NCBI GenBank assembly: GCA_002323895.1
Contig: DCQM01000121.1
Location: 34,677 to 59,316 of the forward strand
Source of the DNA: Akkermansiaceae bacterium UBA1518
GTDB lineage: Bacteria > Verrucomicrobiota > Verrucomicrobiia > Verrucomicrobiales > Akkermansiaceae
Direction of reading: 5' to 3'
Length of the DNA: 24,640 bases
Below the pieces are notes generated by a model, which was not told the origin of the DNA, ran no database searches, and saw nothing but the letters and a program-made list of their open reading frames with translations. Shown piece after piece: positions 1 to 7,963 of this stretch (positions within the stretch are counted from its first letter, which is position 1; every line of letters begins with the position of its first letter). A program made the translations under genes and the position numbers.

Positions 1-2
1 CA

Positions 3-263
3 GAAGCTGAGTTAGAGAAACAAAAAACACAGGAAAAGAACGATATGTTGAAAGCTAAAGCAAAAGCCTCTAGTCGTTACGCGATTGCTTTTGAGCCTAG
101 CTGTTTTATAACAGTCGCGATTCTGGGAATTTCGATTCTCTTAGTGGTCGTTACAATGTCCTCAGGTGAGGGGTCCGTCATTATTGTCACGAATCCAAAC
201 CCGCAATCACAACCTCTCCACGGAGAACCACAACAGCCAGGAAGCGGACTCCGCTTCCACTAG
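3..263 (+). CDS. C-terminal part of a coiled-coil, single-pass membrane protein (5' end outside window)
   Basis: An open frame enters from the left edge without a stop and ends in TAG at 261-263. The first 14 visible residues are charged and rich in Glu, Lys and Gln, as in a coiled coil. After a short basic stretch comes one strongly hydrophobic segment of about 20 residues (CFITVAILGISILLVVVTM), then a Pro/Gln/Gly-rich tail. An internal ATG at 45 could be a start, but the frame stays open upstream of it and the coiled-coil character continues, so a truncated longer gene is more likely. It converges on ftsA with only 11 bases between the two stop codons. I do not recognise the family; a membrane-anchored scaffold is the most that composition suggests. 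The frame could be spurious, because so little is visible. Confidence 0.45.
   Translation, partial: EAELEKQKTQEKNDMLKAKAKASSRYAIAFEPSCFITVAILGISILLVVVTMSSGEGSVIIVTNPNPQSQPLHGEPQQPGSGLRFH
240..258. terminator. Strong hairpin between convergent genes, terminator-like
   Basis: A perfect 8-bp inverted repeat (GGAAGCGG / CCGCTTCC) with a 3-base loop lies at 240-247 and 251-258. It overlaps the last codons of the rightward gene and sits 16 bases past the ftsA stop. Neither side has a proper T-run, so it is not a textbook intrinsic terminator, but its place between two convergent stop codons suggests it blocks or stabilises transcripts. Confidence 0.35.
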
Positions 264-274
264 CGGCAAACAGG

Positions 275-1489
275 CTAGGAGCCAAAAGGCCAGAAGGTCT
301 TTATCAAACCCTTCATTTTCCCCGGCCCTATTGATGACTTTTCCTCGTCCAGAATCTGTGCGTAACGGATGAGCCCCAGTGCCGTAGCATATTGGGGATC
401 TTTAAAGTAGGCATGCACGCCACTCACATCGGGCTGCTCCGGTTTGTAAACCGGGAGATCAAAAACTTCGCACGCCAACTCTCCGATCCCACGCATTTGA
501 CTGCTTCCTCCGGTCAGAAAAACACCAGTTCCAATCTTCTCGAGTGCCCCAGATGGCAGTCCTTCGATCACGAGCTCGAAGGCCTCTTCCAACCGCCCCC
601 GAATCACATCATTTAACACCTGACGCTTGATTTCAATCGGCGGAAACCCTTTCTCATCCTCTACTTTTACGATTCCAACCGAACTCGCGGGATCAGCAGA
701 GGCATTACCCTCTGCTACCTTTACCTTCTCAGCTTTCGAGAAAGGAATACGGGTTACCAAGTGAATATCATTTGAAACATGATTCCCACCAACTGGCACG
801 CACCCCGCAGCCGCAATTGCACCATTGATATAAAGAACATAATCGGTCGTCTCTCCTCCAATATCTATTACAAGAGCCCCATCCTCCTTACGCTCACGAT
901 TCAGGCAAATCTGAGCCGAAGCGATCGGCGCAAAAACGACATCATCAACATCAAGAGGGATTTCTCGCACACACTTGATACTGTTCTGGATACGGGTCCT
1001 TACTCCGTGAACGATATGATAATCAGCCTCAAGGTTTCGCCCTAATAACCCATAGGGAACGGTCGAGTGAGCCTGACCATCCAAAGTAAAATGCCGGGCG
1101 AGGTGGTGAAGATATACATGTTCGCTAGGAATCGCGATATCTCGAGCAATTTCTTTAACCTCTTCAAGGTGGTGACGATCGACTTCCTGCTCATCGTCGG
1201 GAATACGAAAAGTCCCCGTATTATTGACACCCTTGATGTGAGCACCAGTGACAGCAAGAAAAACACTCTTGATAACGACATCACTCACATCCTCGGCCTC
1301 CAACAGCGCCGATTTTACGCAGGCTCTAACTTGTTTGTAATCGGCAATTTCCCCTTTTCGAACTCCCGCTGTCCGGGTTTCACCCATCCCTAGGATCTTG
1401 GCTGATTCGTCTGGCTTGATTTCTGCCACCACCATCACAGTTTTAGTGGATCCGATTTCGAGACCGACGTGAATATTGGAACGTGCCAT
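275..1489 (-). CDS. ftsA: Cell division protein FtsA
   Basis: Actin-fold ATPase that tethers FtsZ filaments to the inner membrane and recruits later divisome proteins. It is 404 residues long, usual for the family. Nucleotide-binding signatures are visible: phosphate-1 loop GLEIGSTKT at 9-17, phosphate-2 loop DIGGETTD at 209-216 and adenosine loop GVFLTGGSS at 322-330. The region between about 85 and 165 fits the FtsA-specific 1C subdomain. The last 11 residues, GLIKTFWPFGS, match the conserved amphipathic membrane-targeting helix, so the C-terminus is intact. It is last in a ddl-ftsQ-ftsA run, 16 bases after ftsQ, and probably co-transcribed. The ATG start fits the family N-terminus but has no Shine-Dalgarno sequence. 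Unusually, ftsZ does not follow; a convergent gene does. Confidence 0.97.
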   Translation of the reverse strand: MARSNIHVGLEIGSTKTVMVVAEIKPDESAKILGMGETRTAGVRKGEIADYKQVRACVKSALLEAEDVSDVVIKSVFLAVTGAHIKGVNNTGTFRIPDDEQEVDRHHLEEVKEIARDIAIPSEHVYLHHLARHFTLDGQAHSTVPYGLLGRNLEADYHIVHGVRTRIQNSIKCVREIPLDVDDVVFAPIASAQICLNRERKEDGALVIDIGGETTDYVLYINGAIAAAGCVPVGGNHVSNDIHLVTRIPFSKAEKVKVAEGNASADPASSVGIVKVEDEKGFPPIEIKRQVLNDVIRGRLEEAFELVIEGLPSGALEKIGTGVFLTGGSSQMRGIGELACEVFDLPVYKPEQPDVSGVHAYFKDPQYATALGLIRYAQILDEEKSSIGPGKMKGLIKTFWPFGS

Positions 1490-1505
1490 AGATCTAAAAG
1501 ACGCT

Positions 1506-2399
1506 TCAGCGATAGTGAATCGGAACGAAGCGACGTGGAATAAGGTTTACTTTTGCCAGAGATTTCCCCTGCAAATCAGCGTGGGAAACAAGTTTTGCTA
1601 GATTGTTAATTTGCCTCTCCTGATCGTAGTAGGAGAAGGTTGCCAAAATACCGTTGAGAGTCTTCATCTCAAGCATGATCTCGTCTTTCACAACGACTCG
1701 GGCTGGTCGATCGGACCCTTGGAACTTCTCATTAGCTCGCTTAACCAGCTCCAGAGCATACTTCAGTCCTTCATGCTCAATCAACCGACCCTCCTCAATC
1801 TGCCTCCGTTGCGCAGATTCTACTAAAACCACAGGAAGCTTTGCCCCGATTTCACTAAGCTCGCCAGAATCACAACGAAAAATGATACCATCCTCATCGA
1901 CAAGAAGGCCACTTACGGGATCCCTTTCCTTTATCTTCAGCGACCGACAAGCAACCCAAGCTACCGGACTTCGCTCCTCAACCTCGATTTTCAGAACCCC
2001 CGGAAGCCTCCGACTGACCTTTGCGGCCTTAATCTCCGGCAAGGCCTCTATCGAGGCCTGAAGCTTCTCAGTATCAATCGCAAAAATCGTTTTCTCTAAA
2101 TCAATATCAGTCTTTGAAACGAAACGATCATGCGACAAAAAGCGAGCGTTCTCCCCTTCCTTTGTCAAAATTTTCACATCTGCGATCTCAAACTCCTCAT
2201 TTTCCACAAAAACCTTCTGCCAGCCATATCCAAGACCAATCCCAACCCCTACCATAACCAAAACCGCGATTCCCAACTTCATAAGACGAGAACAAACTTT
2301 CAAACAGTCCAAGAAAACAATCCGCGGCGAATTCACCTTAAGGCGGAGCATGCGCTCACGCGATTTACGGGTCCGAGATGAGGTGCGACGGGATAACAT
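1506..2399 (-). CDS. ftsQ: Cell division protein FtsQ
   Basis: Bitopic divisome protein that, with FtsB and FtsL, controls septal peptidoglycan synthesis. The 297 residues show the FtsQ layout: a very basic cytoplasmic tail (about 1-40, starting MLSRRTSSRTRKSRER), one transmembrane helix (about 42-60, LGIAVLVMVGVGIGLGYGW), a POTRA domain (about 69-143, with the typical strand LPGVLKIEVEERSPVAWV at its end) and a periplasmic beta domain. Similarity within this family is low, so the call rests on this architecture and on position between ddl (12 bases upstream) and ftsA. The start is fixed by the short gap after ddl; no Shine-Dalgarno sequence is present. Confidence 0.9.
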   Translation of the reverse strand: MLSRRTSSRTRKSRERMLRLKVNSPRIVFLDCLKVCSRLMKLGIAVLVMVGVGIGLGYGWQKVFVENEEFEIADVKILTKEGENARFLSHDRFVSKTDIDLEKTIFAIDTEKLQASIEALPEIKAAKVSRRLPGVLKIEVEERSPVAWVACRSLKIKERDPVSGLLVDEDGIIFRCDSGELSEIGAKLPVVLVESAQRRQIEEGRLIEHEGLKYALELVKRANEKFQGSDRPARVVVKDEIMLEMKTLNGILATFSYYDQERQINNLAKLVSHADLQGKSLAKVNLIPRRFVPIHYR

Positions 2400-2411
2400 G
2401 GGATTAAATAT

Positions 2412-3341
2412 TTAAGGCCTCGCGGCTAGGGAGATTTCAGCAATCTTCACGCAAAGATCCCCAAATGAATAACCGGCCTCAGCCGCGCCCATTGGCAACA
2501 AACTGGTTTCAGTCATCCCAGGAATAGTATTGGCTTCTAAAACGTAAGGATTACCAAACGAATTCAACAACACATCGACCCGGGAGTAAACCTCAATTCC
2601 TAACGCATCGTGCGCTTTTTTTGCAGCAGCCTGCACAATTGCGGTTTCTTCAGGTGTCAAATCGGCAGGGCAAGTATACTGACTACCCACCTCTTTCCCA
2701 CTCAACCAAGGGTATTTTGTCTCCATATCATACCATTCTCCCTCTGGTGGCGCGATTTCGACCACTGGAAAAACCTCTCCATTTAAGACCCCAACCGTCA
2801 GTTCCCGACCTTCCACAAACTCTTCCACCAGCAGATCAGAGCTAAATTTAGCCGCATCCTTCATGGCTGCCATCGATTTGGAAACCTCTTTTACCACCCG
2901 AATTCCTACGCTAGACCCCTCACGCGGCGGCTTTACCACGAAAGGAACAGGCATCTCAGGTAACTTCGCTCCATTTCCACAATCAACGATTTCAGAGCCA
3001 GGAGTCGGCACCCCGTAATCCAAAAAACACTTCTTACTGAGATTTTTATCAAATGCCACTTTACTGCTCTTCACCCCCGCTCCTGTGTAGCGGATTCCCA
3101 AAGCCTCAAGATAACTCTGCAATTTGCCATCTTCTCCGAAAGTCCCGTGAATCACATTGAAGGCCAAACCTGTCCCCGCCGGTAATTTCGGTTCAGTATC
3201 GACAACATCGACCGCCTCTACCCGATATCCTTTTGCCTCCAACGCCTTCATCACCGACCTTCCAGAGGCTATAGAGACCTCCCGTTCGGCTCCAGGCCCA
3301 CCCATGAGAACAGCAATCAACATTTCCTCGGTTAATTTCAT
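2412..3341 (-). CDS. ddl: D-alanine--D-alanine ligase
   Basis: ATP-grasp enzyme of the cytoplasm that joins two D-alanines for the peptidoglycan stem peptide. It is 309 residues, the compact DdlB-like length. Recognisable elements are GGPGAEREVSIASG near 14-27 (with the conserved Glu of EREVS at 19), KPPREGSSVG at 137-146, EEFVEGRELTVGVL near 173-186, the YDMETKY segment at 204-210 and the metal/product site RVDVLLN...YVLEANTIPGMT near 254-277, with Asp256, Glu269 and Asn271 as likely metal ligands. No truncation is seen. It is first of the ddl-ftsQ-ftsA set. The start ATG lies just after AGGAAG, too close for a normal Shine-Dalgarno. Its upstream region (71 bases) is shared with a divergent gene. 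Confidence 0.96.
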   Translation of the reverse strand: MKLTEEMLIAVLMGGPGAEREVSIASGRSVMKALEAKGYRVEAVDVVDTEPKLPAGTGLAFNVIHGTFGEDGKLQSYLEALGIRYTGAGVKSSKVAFDKNLSKKCFLDYGVPTPGSEIVDCGNGAKLPEMPVPFVVKPPREGSSVGIRVVKEVSKSMAAMKDAAKFSSDLLVEEFVEGRELTVGVLNGEVFPVVEIAPPEGEWYDMETKYPWLSGKEVGSQYTCPADLTPEETAIVQAAAKKAHDALGIEVYSRVDVLLNSFGNPYVLEANTIPGMTETSLLPMGAAEAGYSFGDLCVKIAEISLAARP

Positions 3342-3361
3342 CTTCCTGTAAGCCTCTCTTC

Positions 3362-3401
3362 TGAAATCACATCTTTCAATTTTGAAATCTCACATTTGAA
3401 T
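3362..3401. repeat. Imperfect tandem repeat in the divergent promoter region
   Basis: Two copies of a 19-base element starting TGAAATC and ending AAT lie at 3362-3380 and 3383-3401, offset by 21 bases (two helical turns) and agreeing at 14 of 19 positions. They fill most of the 71-base gap between ddl and the divergent membrane-protein/sulfatase genes. A pair of regulator sites is possible; AT-rich chance similarity is the alternative. Confidence 0.25.
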
Positions 3402-3412
3402 AGCACCACCCC

Positions 3413-3655
3413 ATGGAAGAGAGCCCCTCAAAGAAAAACGGACGCTGGCTCTGTGTTTTTGGACTGATCTATCTCATGCTTCTTTTAATCATGCGGCCCG
3501 AACAACAACCAATGGCTCAAGTTCGCTGGATCGGATTTTTCATACTGACGCAGGGACTTACCCAAGTCATCTTCCCACGGTTCCGGTGTTCAAAGCCCGT
3601 AAATCTCAGTGTCCTTTCTCTCGTCATAATCACCACAATCGCCATCCCCCTCTAA
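3413..3655 (+). CDS. Small three-helix membrane protein, unknown function
   Basis: Eighty residues with three hydrophobic segments: about 12-27 (WLCVFGLIYLMLLLIM), 39-54 (WIGFFILTQGLTQVIF) and 63-80 (NLSVLSLVIITTIAIPL). The N-terminus is short and charged (MEESPSKKNGR), and a basic loop lies between helices two and three, so an inner-membrane location is likely. I do not recognise the family. Its stop (3653-3655) is two bases before the sulfatase ATG, suggesting co-transcription and perhaps translational coupling. It is divergent from ddl. The tight junction with the next gene and the sensible topology argue that it is real. Confidence 0.6.
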   Translation: MEESPSKKNGRWLCVFGLIYLMLLLIMRPEQQPMAQVRWIGFFILTQGLTQVIFPRFRCSKPVNLSVLSLVIITTIAIPL

Positions 3656-3657
3656 AT

Positions 3658-5421
3658 ATGAAAATCTTCATCTTGCTCTTCTTCCTCATTGCCTTCGTCT
3701 CAGGGCAATCGCGACCTAATGTCGTAATTGTGATCACCGATGATCAGGGATACGGCGATTTAGCTTGTCATGGCAATCCTGTCATCAAAACCCCAAATCT
3801 AGACAAGCTCTATTCAGAATCCACAGTTCTCACCGACTATCATGTTGCTCCAACTTGCTCACCCACCCGTGCCGCCCTACTCAGCGGCCACTGGACCAAT
3901 CGAACCGGTGTCTGGCACACCATTATGGGTCGTTCCATGATCCGTGAAAATGAAGTCACCCTCGGCCAGCATTTTCAAAAAGATTACGCCACCGCAATGT
4001 TCGGCAAATGGCACCTCGGTGACAACTACCCTTACCGTCCTGAAGACCGGGGCTTTGAGGAAGTTTACCGCCACGGCGGAGGTGGCGTTGGCCAAACCCC
4101 CGATGTATGGAATAACTCCTACTTCGATGGTGCCTACTTTCACAATGGCAAGATCGAAAAAGCCAAAGGCTTCTGTAGTGACGTTTTCTTTCAGAAGGCT
4201 CATGAATTCATCAAGAAGAAAGCTAACTCCAAAGAGCCATTTCTAGCTTACATTTCCACAAATGCTCCCCATGGCCCTCTTCACTGCCCTCAAAAATACC
4301 TCGACCTTTACAAGGATCAGAAGGATGGAATCGCCGCCTTCTTTGGTATGATCACCAATATCGATGAGAACGTCGGAAAAACCCGCAAGCTCCTTGCTGA
4401 TCTCGGCATCGAGGAAAATACTATTTTCATTTTTACGACCGATAATGGAACCGCAACCGGTCGCAGCGTTTTCAATGCCGGTATGCGCGGTCAAAAAGGA
4501 TCCGAATACGAAGGTGGCCACCGGGTTCCAATGTTCATCCATTGGCCTGCTGCAGGGCTCAACGAGCATCATGAAATTGATACTCTTTGCCACGCCATCG
4601 ACCTTGTTCCAACACTCCTCGATGTCTGCAAAGTGGAGAATGCTGCAGAGGTGAAATTTGATGGAATGACCCTAAAGAATCTCATCGCTTCCAAAACGGG
4701 CATCAATTGGCCTGACCGGATGATTATCACCGATTCACAACGTGTGGTCGACCCTATTAAATGGCGTAAATCATCCGTAATGTCGCAACGATACCGCCTC
4801 ATCAATGGCGTAGAACTCTACGATATCAAGACGGACCCGGGACAAGCAAAGAACATCTCAAAAGAAAACCCCAATCAGGTCGCAAAAATGCGTACCTTTT
4901 ATGATCAGTGGTGGGCCGACCTCGAACCAACCTTCGCACAAACAACTGAGATCCAGCTCGGCCATCCCAATCATCCTAAAGTCATCATGACTGCCCACGA
5001 CTGGCTGAACACCAGTCCTCCGTGGCATCAAGGCATGATTCGTGGAGCCAAGGGCGGAAACAAACCAAAGTTCAGCGGCCACTGGGCTATCAAGGTTCTT
5101 GAGGAAGGCACTTACAAAGTCTCTCTCCTCCGCTGGCCTGAAGAAGCCAATCACCCCATTAACGCGACCCTCCCTCCAGGAAAGAATGTTCCAGGTGCCT
5201 CGAAGGCATTTCGCACCACAAAAGGAGTTTCAATAAAAGCCACTGCTGCCGCACTCCTTTTGAATGGGAAAGAGATTGCAAAAAAAACTATCGGCAAAAA
5301 AGACACCGCAATCTCATTCACAACAAAACTTACTAAAGGATCTCATGCCATCGCACCAATCTTCCGCTCGCCCAAAGGAGAAACTGGAGCATTTTACTGC
5401 ATTATCGAGAAGCAGCCATAA
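3658..5421 (+). CDS. Secreted type I (formylglycine) sulfatase
   Basis: Hydrolyses sulfate esters, here probably on a glycan outside the cytoplasm. The chosen start gives 587 residues and a clean signal peptide (MKIFILLFFLIAFVSG, about 1-16); an in-frame ATG at 3586 would bury it and overlap the previous gene. Catalytic features: metal-binding Asp pair in ITDDQGYGD (28-29), the CSPTR signature at 67-71 whose Cys67 must be converted to formylglycine, GKWHLG further on, and TTDNGT with the later metal Asp/Asn. The catalytic domain covers about 18-430. A C-terminal extension of roughly 150 residues looks like a beta-sandwich and is common in PVC arylsulfatases. No formylglycine-generating enzyme is in the window. 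The substrate cannot be read; the downstream isomerase suggests sugar metabolism. Confidence 0.93.
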   Translation: MKIFILLFFLIAFVSGQSRPNVVIVITDDQGYGDLACHGNPVIKTPNLDKLYSESTVLTDYHVAPTCSPTRAALLSGHWTNRTGVWHTIMGRSMIRENEVTLGQHFQKDYATAMFGKWHLGDNYPYRPEDRGFEEVYRHGGGGVGQTPDVWNNSYFDGAYFHNGKIEKAKGFCSDVFFQKAHEFIKKKANSKEPFLAYISTNAPHGPLHCPQKYLDLYKDQKDGIAAFFGMITNIDENVGKTRKLLADLGIEENTIFIFTTDNGTATGRSVFNAGMRGQKGSEYEGGHRVPMFIHWPAAGLNEHHEIDTLCHAIDLVPTLLDVCKVENAAEVKFDGMTLKNLIASKTGINWPDRMIITDSQRVVDPIKWRKSSVMSQRYRLINGVELYDIKTDPGQAKNISKENPNQVAKMRTFYDQWWADLEPTFAQTTEIQLGHPNHPKVIMTAHDWLNTSPPWHQGMIRGAKGGNKPKFSGHWAIKVLEEGTYKVSLLRWPEEANHPINATLPPGKNVPGASKAFRTTKGVSIKATAAALLLNGKEIAKKTIGKKDTAISFTTKLTKGSHAIAPIFRSPKGETGAFYCIIEKQP

Positions 5422-5471
5422 CACCAAGGAATTCCCATTTCTCGATCCACGCCCCATTTTTTAACGTTCAT

Positions 5472-6410
5472 ATGCTTGCCTTCTCCACCTGCTGGAACAA
5501 CTCACGCCACACGGACGGCGAAGAGATGATTGATGAGATTCTCGAACTGGGTTTCGACACCCTTGAACTATCCCATGGTATGACCGTTGCCAAACTTCCT
5601 GGGATTAAGAGAGCATTTGCTGCCAATAAATTTAAGTGCATTGGCGTGCACAACTATTTCCCTTCTCCCACTGAGGTGATGATTGATGCGCCCGACGCTT
5701 TTGAGTTCTCATCCAATAATAGAAACGAACGCGATAAGGCCTTCCGAGAAACCCTGAAGACTCTCGACATGGCCCACGAATTTGGGGCCTATTATGTCGT
5801 GCTACATATGGGTTCGGTCGCCACCATGCCTCATAAAAAGTGGACCGGAGCGCTCACTAAAAAACTCGCCGCTGGCGAACAACTTACCGGCGAATACGCT
5901 GATGATAAAATTGAGTGTGTGAAACGTCGGGAAAAACATGGCCCTAAGTATTTTGATCGCGCCATCGATACACTCGAACGCCTCATTGAGCCAGCCAAGA
6001 AGGCAGGCGTCAAACTCGCGATCGAATCACGCTCGCGGTATGAAGATGTCCCTGATGAAGTCGAAATGATTCAACTTCAAGACTACTTCAAAGATTGTCC
6101 GCAAATCGGCTACTGGCACGACTTTGGACACGTCGGATTAAAGCACAACCTAGGACTGCTCGATCACGATCAGTGGCTTGGAAAAATGGCCCCCCATCTT
6201 ATAGGAGCCCATCTACATGACGTCCGATGGCCAAAACGCGACCATCGTGTCCCTTTTACCGGAGAACTTCCTTACGATGATCTCCTCAAGCATTTCAAAC
6301 CCGAAATGCCTTTCACCTGGGAGCTTTCTCCAAGCTGCAAGACTGAGCATATCCTACCAGCAGCGAAGCTCTGGAGGCAAAAATATCGCGAAACCCAGAA
6401 GCTTCCATAA
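5472..6410 (+). CDS. Sugar phosphate isomerase/epimerase family protein (xylose-isomerase-like TIM barrel)
   Basis: A 312-residue protein of the AP-endonuclease-2/xylose-isomerase-like TIM-barrel superfamily. Such enzymes use one or two divalent metals to isomerise, epimerise or cleave sugars and related polyols. Likely metal ligands sit at the ends of barrel strands: Glu185 in LAIESRSR, Asp217 in YWHDFGH, His249 in AHLHDVRW and Glu284 in FTWELSP. The early strands FDTLELS (28-34), CIGVHNYF (56-63) and YYVVLHMGS (107-115) also fit. There is no signal peptide, so it is cytoplasmic. It starts 50 bases after the sulfatase and may share its transcript, acting on sugars released outside; this is inference. 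The exact reaction cannot be read: members range from inosose dehydratases and tagatose epimerases to 3-keto-sugar-processing enzymes. Confidence 0.85.
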   Translation: MLAFSTCWNNSRHTDGEEMIDEILELGFDTLELSHGMTVAKLPGIKRAFAANKFKCIGVHNYFPSPTEVMIDAPDAFEFSSNNRNERDKAFRETLKTLDMAHEFGAYYVVLHMGSVATMPHKKWTGALTKKLAAGEQLTGEYADDKIECVKRREKHGPKYFDRAIDTLERLIEPAKKAGVKLAIESRSRYEDVPDEVEMIQLQDYFKDCPQIGYWHDFGHVGLKHNLGLLDHDQWLGKMAPHLIGAHLHDVRWPKRDHRVPFTGELPYDDLLKHFKPEMPFTWELSPSCKTEHILPAAKLWRQKYRETQKLP

Positions 6411-6435
6411 TTTTTGGCGACTCCAACACGATGCC

Positions 6436-6735
6436 CTAATCTTCGGATCCGATCCCAAGTTCCTTCCGGAGCAAAAGATCTAAGTCCGATTTTCCGGGAG
6501 AAAGGCATTCCGATTTTCCAAGCTTAACAATCTGCACTTTCTTGTCGGTCTTCCCGATTGCGAGAAAAAGATCTCTCTCTTCAGGAAGTCCTCCATACCG
6601 AGTCGCTATTACCTTACCTAGAAAGCGACCATCCCCACCCTCACTTGTCATCACCTCTCCCGACTCCAATTTGACACCTTCAAATCCCGCTCTGATAGCG
6701 AGATTGATATATTCCTGAATGTCCTCAGTTGTCAT
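6436..6735 (-). CDS. Small conserved-looking protein, unknown function
   Basis: Ninety-nine residues, soluble and mixed alpha/beta, with no signal peptide or membrane helix. It begins with a probable helix (TTEDIQEYINLAIRAGFEGV), followed by beta-rich segments (GRFLGKVIATRY, DLFLAIGKTDKKVQIVKLG) and a charged C-terminal helix (KSDLDLLLRKELGIG). Codon use and composition look coding, and its stop lies 25 bases from the convergent isomerase stop. I recognise no family. It is on the same strand as the methyltransferase but 136 bases beyond it, and nothing else in that gap looks like a gene. Confidence 0.6.
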   Translation of the reverse strand: MTTEDIQEYINLAIRAGFEGVKLESGEVMTSEGGDGRFLGKVIATRYGGLPEERDLFLAIGKTDKKVQIVKLGKSECLSPGKSDLDLLLRKELGIGSED

Positions 6736-6871
6736 AAGCTACAGATTGTCACCCAGACCAAACCCGGAAGCCAGCGCCAAACATCAGTTTTGCCAACTAA
6801 AGAGTCTCTAGCCTCGTCCCCGCAACACCAAATAAAATCGAGAGGTCATTCTTTAAAGTCCAAAACTGCGC

Positions 6872-7963
6872 CTACTCGTTCACATCCCCACCGCCCCAAA
6901 CCCCGCATGTCCAGCGCCAAGTCTCAGGGTCAGCCCAGTCCTTAACCCTCAAAGTCACCTCAAGATCGTCCCCCAACTCGGTATCAACTTGATCCAAACG
7001 TAGAATCCGGAAGCCCCAATGTGGCGCACGTTTTGAGTCTAGGGGACTTGAACTCAACTCCAAGTCATCATCGACCTTCGCCTTCATAAAAACCACCAAG
7101 CCATCAAGAACCCCTGGATTAACGACTCTTCGCGAAAAGCTAATCTTAAGGGGTAAGCTCGATTCGGTAATGGTATTCAAATCAACCTCAATAACCGGCT
7201 CCGCCTCTCCGAGAAAGTGCTTCACCACTCCAAGGTCGCAGCTCACCAAGCCATTGTATTCCGCATCATACGGACGGCTTCGCTCCATACTTGAAAAATC
7301 AAAACCATAAACATCATCGAGTTCCCAAATATAAGGTTCGCGACGATCATCATGCATCGTCATCGGCTCACAGTAGAATTCAAAATCACTTGGTAAAATC
7401 AGCCCTCCTGGCTTCAGCAAACGATCACGTAAATCACAAACATTAGGAACCATCGCCTCGTCAAAAAGAAAGTCTCCGATCTGTTCATGAAGGATCACGT
7501 CTACTGGTTCTTCGAGATACAACTTCGTGCTGTGGACATCTTCGAAATCCACATTCTCAATGCCATTTTCAGCTGCCAACATCTTGGCATGCTCGATGAT
7601 CGAGGAATGGTCGACCGCATACACTTGTCCCGCCCCTTGCCTTGAAGCAAAAGCGGCCAAAATACCTGTCCCCGTCCCTAGATCAATCACCCGATCGCCC
7701 GGTTTGATTTTACGATTAATCGCTTCGTGGTAAAAAGCCATTCGTTGCTTATCAGCCAACATCCGTTCCTGTGTGTGTAGATCGGAAAAATAGTTCACAT
7801 TCACCTCCCGGTATTTCTCCGCTGGAGTCACCATTTTTTCCGGCGGGTAGAACCATTTTTTAAGTCCCGGCGATTCCCGCAAACACTTTCCTAAAGTGTT
7901 ACACTTGCTTCGAAGCCACCGGGAAGCCGAAACCGTGAATTTTTGGATTAAAGAAATAGACAT
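6872..7963 (-). CDS. PRMT-like class I SAM-dependent methyltransferase
   Basis: A Rossmann-fold methyltransferase with PRMT hallmarks. Numbered from an upstream GTG at 7999 (375 residues), they are: an N-terminal YFSDLHTQERMLAD at 70-83, resembling the PRMT YFxxY...MLxD motif; SAM motif I VIDLGTGTGILAAFASRQG at 104-122 with acidic Asp130 after the second strand; an acidic double-E-like loop with Glu172 and Glu181 in HEQIGDFLFDEAM; a post-loop LLKPGGLILPS; and a PHW at 326-328 in the place of the PRMT THW loop, followed by a beta strand. The C-terminal half is beta-rich like the PRMT barrel. I prefer the ATG at 7963 (363 residues) because the GTG adds only a short basic stretch. The substrate could be an arginine side chain, a guanidine-containing small molecule or something else. 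It is divergent from the kinase gene. Confidence 0.82.
   Translation of the reverse strand: MSISLIQKFTVSASRWLRSKCNTLGKCLRESPGLKKWFYPPEKMVTPAEKYREVNVNYFSDLHTQERMLADKQRMAFYHEAINRKIKPGDRVIDLGTGTGILAAFASRQGAGQVYAVDHSSIIEHAKMLAAENGIENVDFEDVHSTKLYLEEPVDVILHEQIGDFLFDEAMVPNVCDLRDRLLKPGGLILPSDFEFYCEPMTMHDDRREPYIWELDDVYGFDFSSMERSRPYDAEYNGLVSCDLGVVKHFLGEAEPVIEVDLNTITESSLPLKISFSRRVVNPGVLDGLVVFMKAKVDDDLELSSSPLDSKRAPHWGFRILRLDQVDTELGDDLEVTLRVKDWADPETWRWTCGVWGGGDVNE

Noticed and set aside
3586..3657. Longer sulfatase start with 24 extra residues
   Set aside because: It overlaps the upstream gene and would hide a clean signal peptide beginning at 3658.
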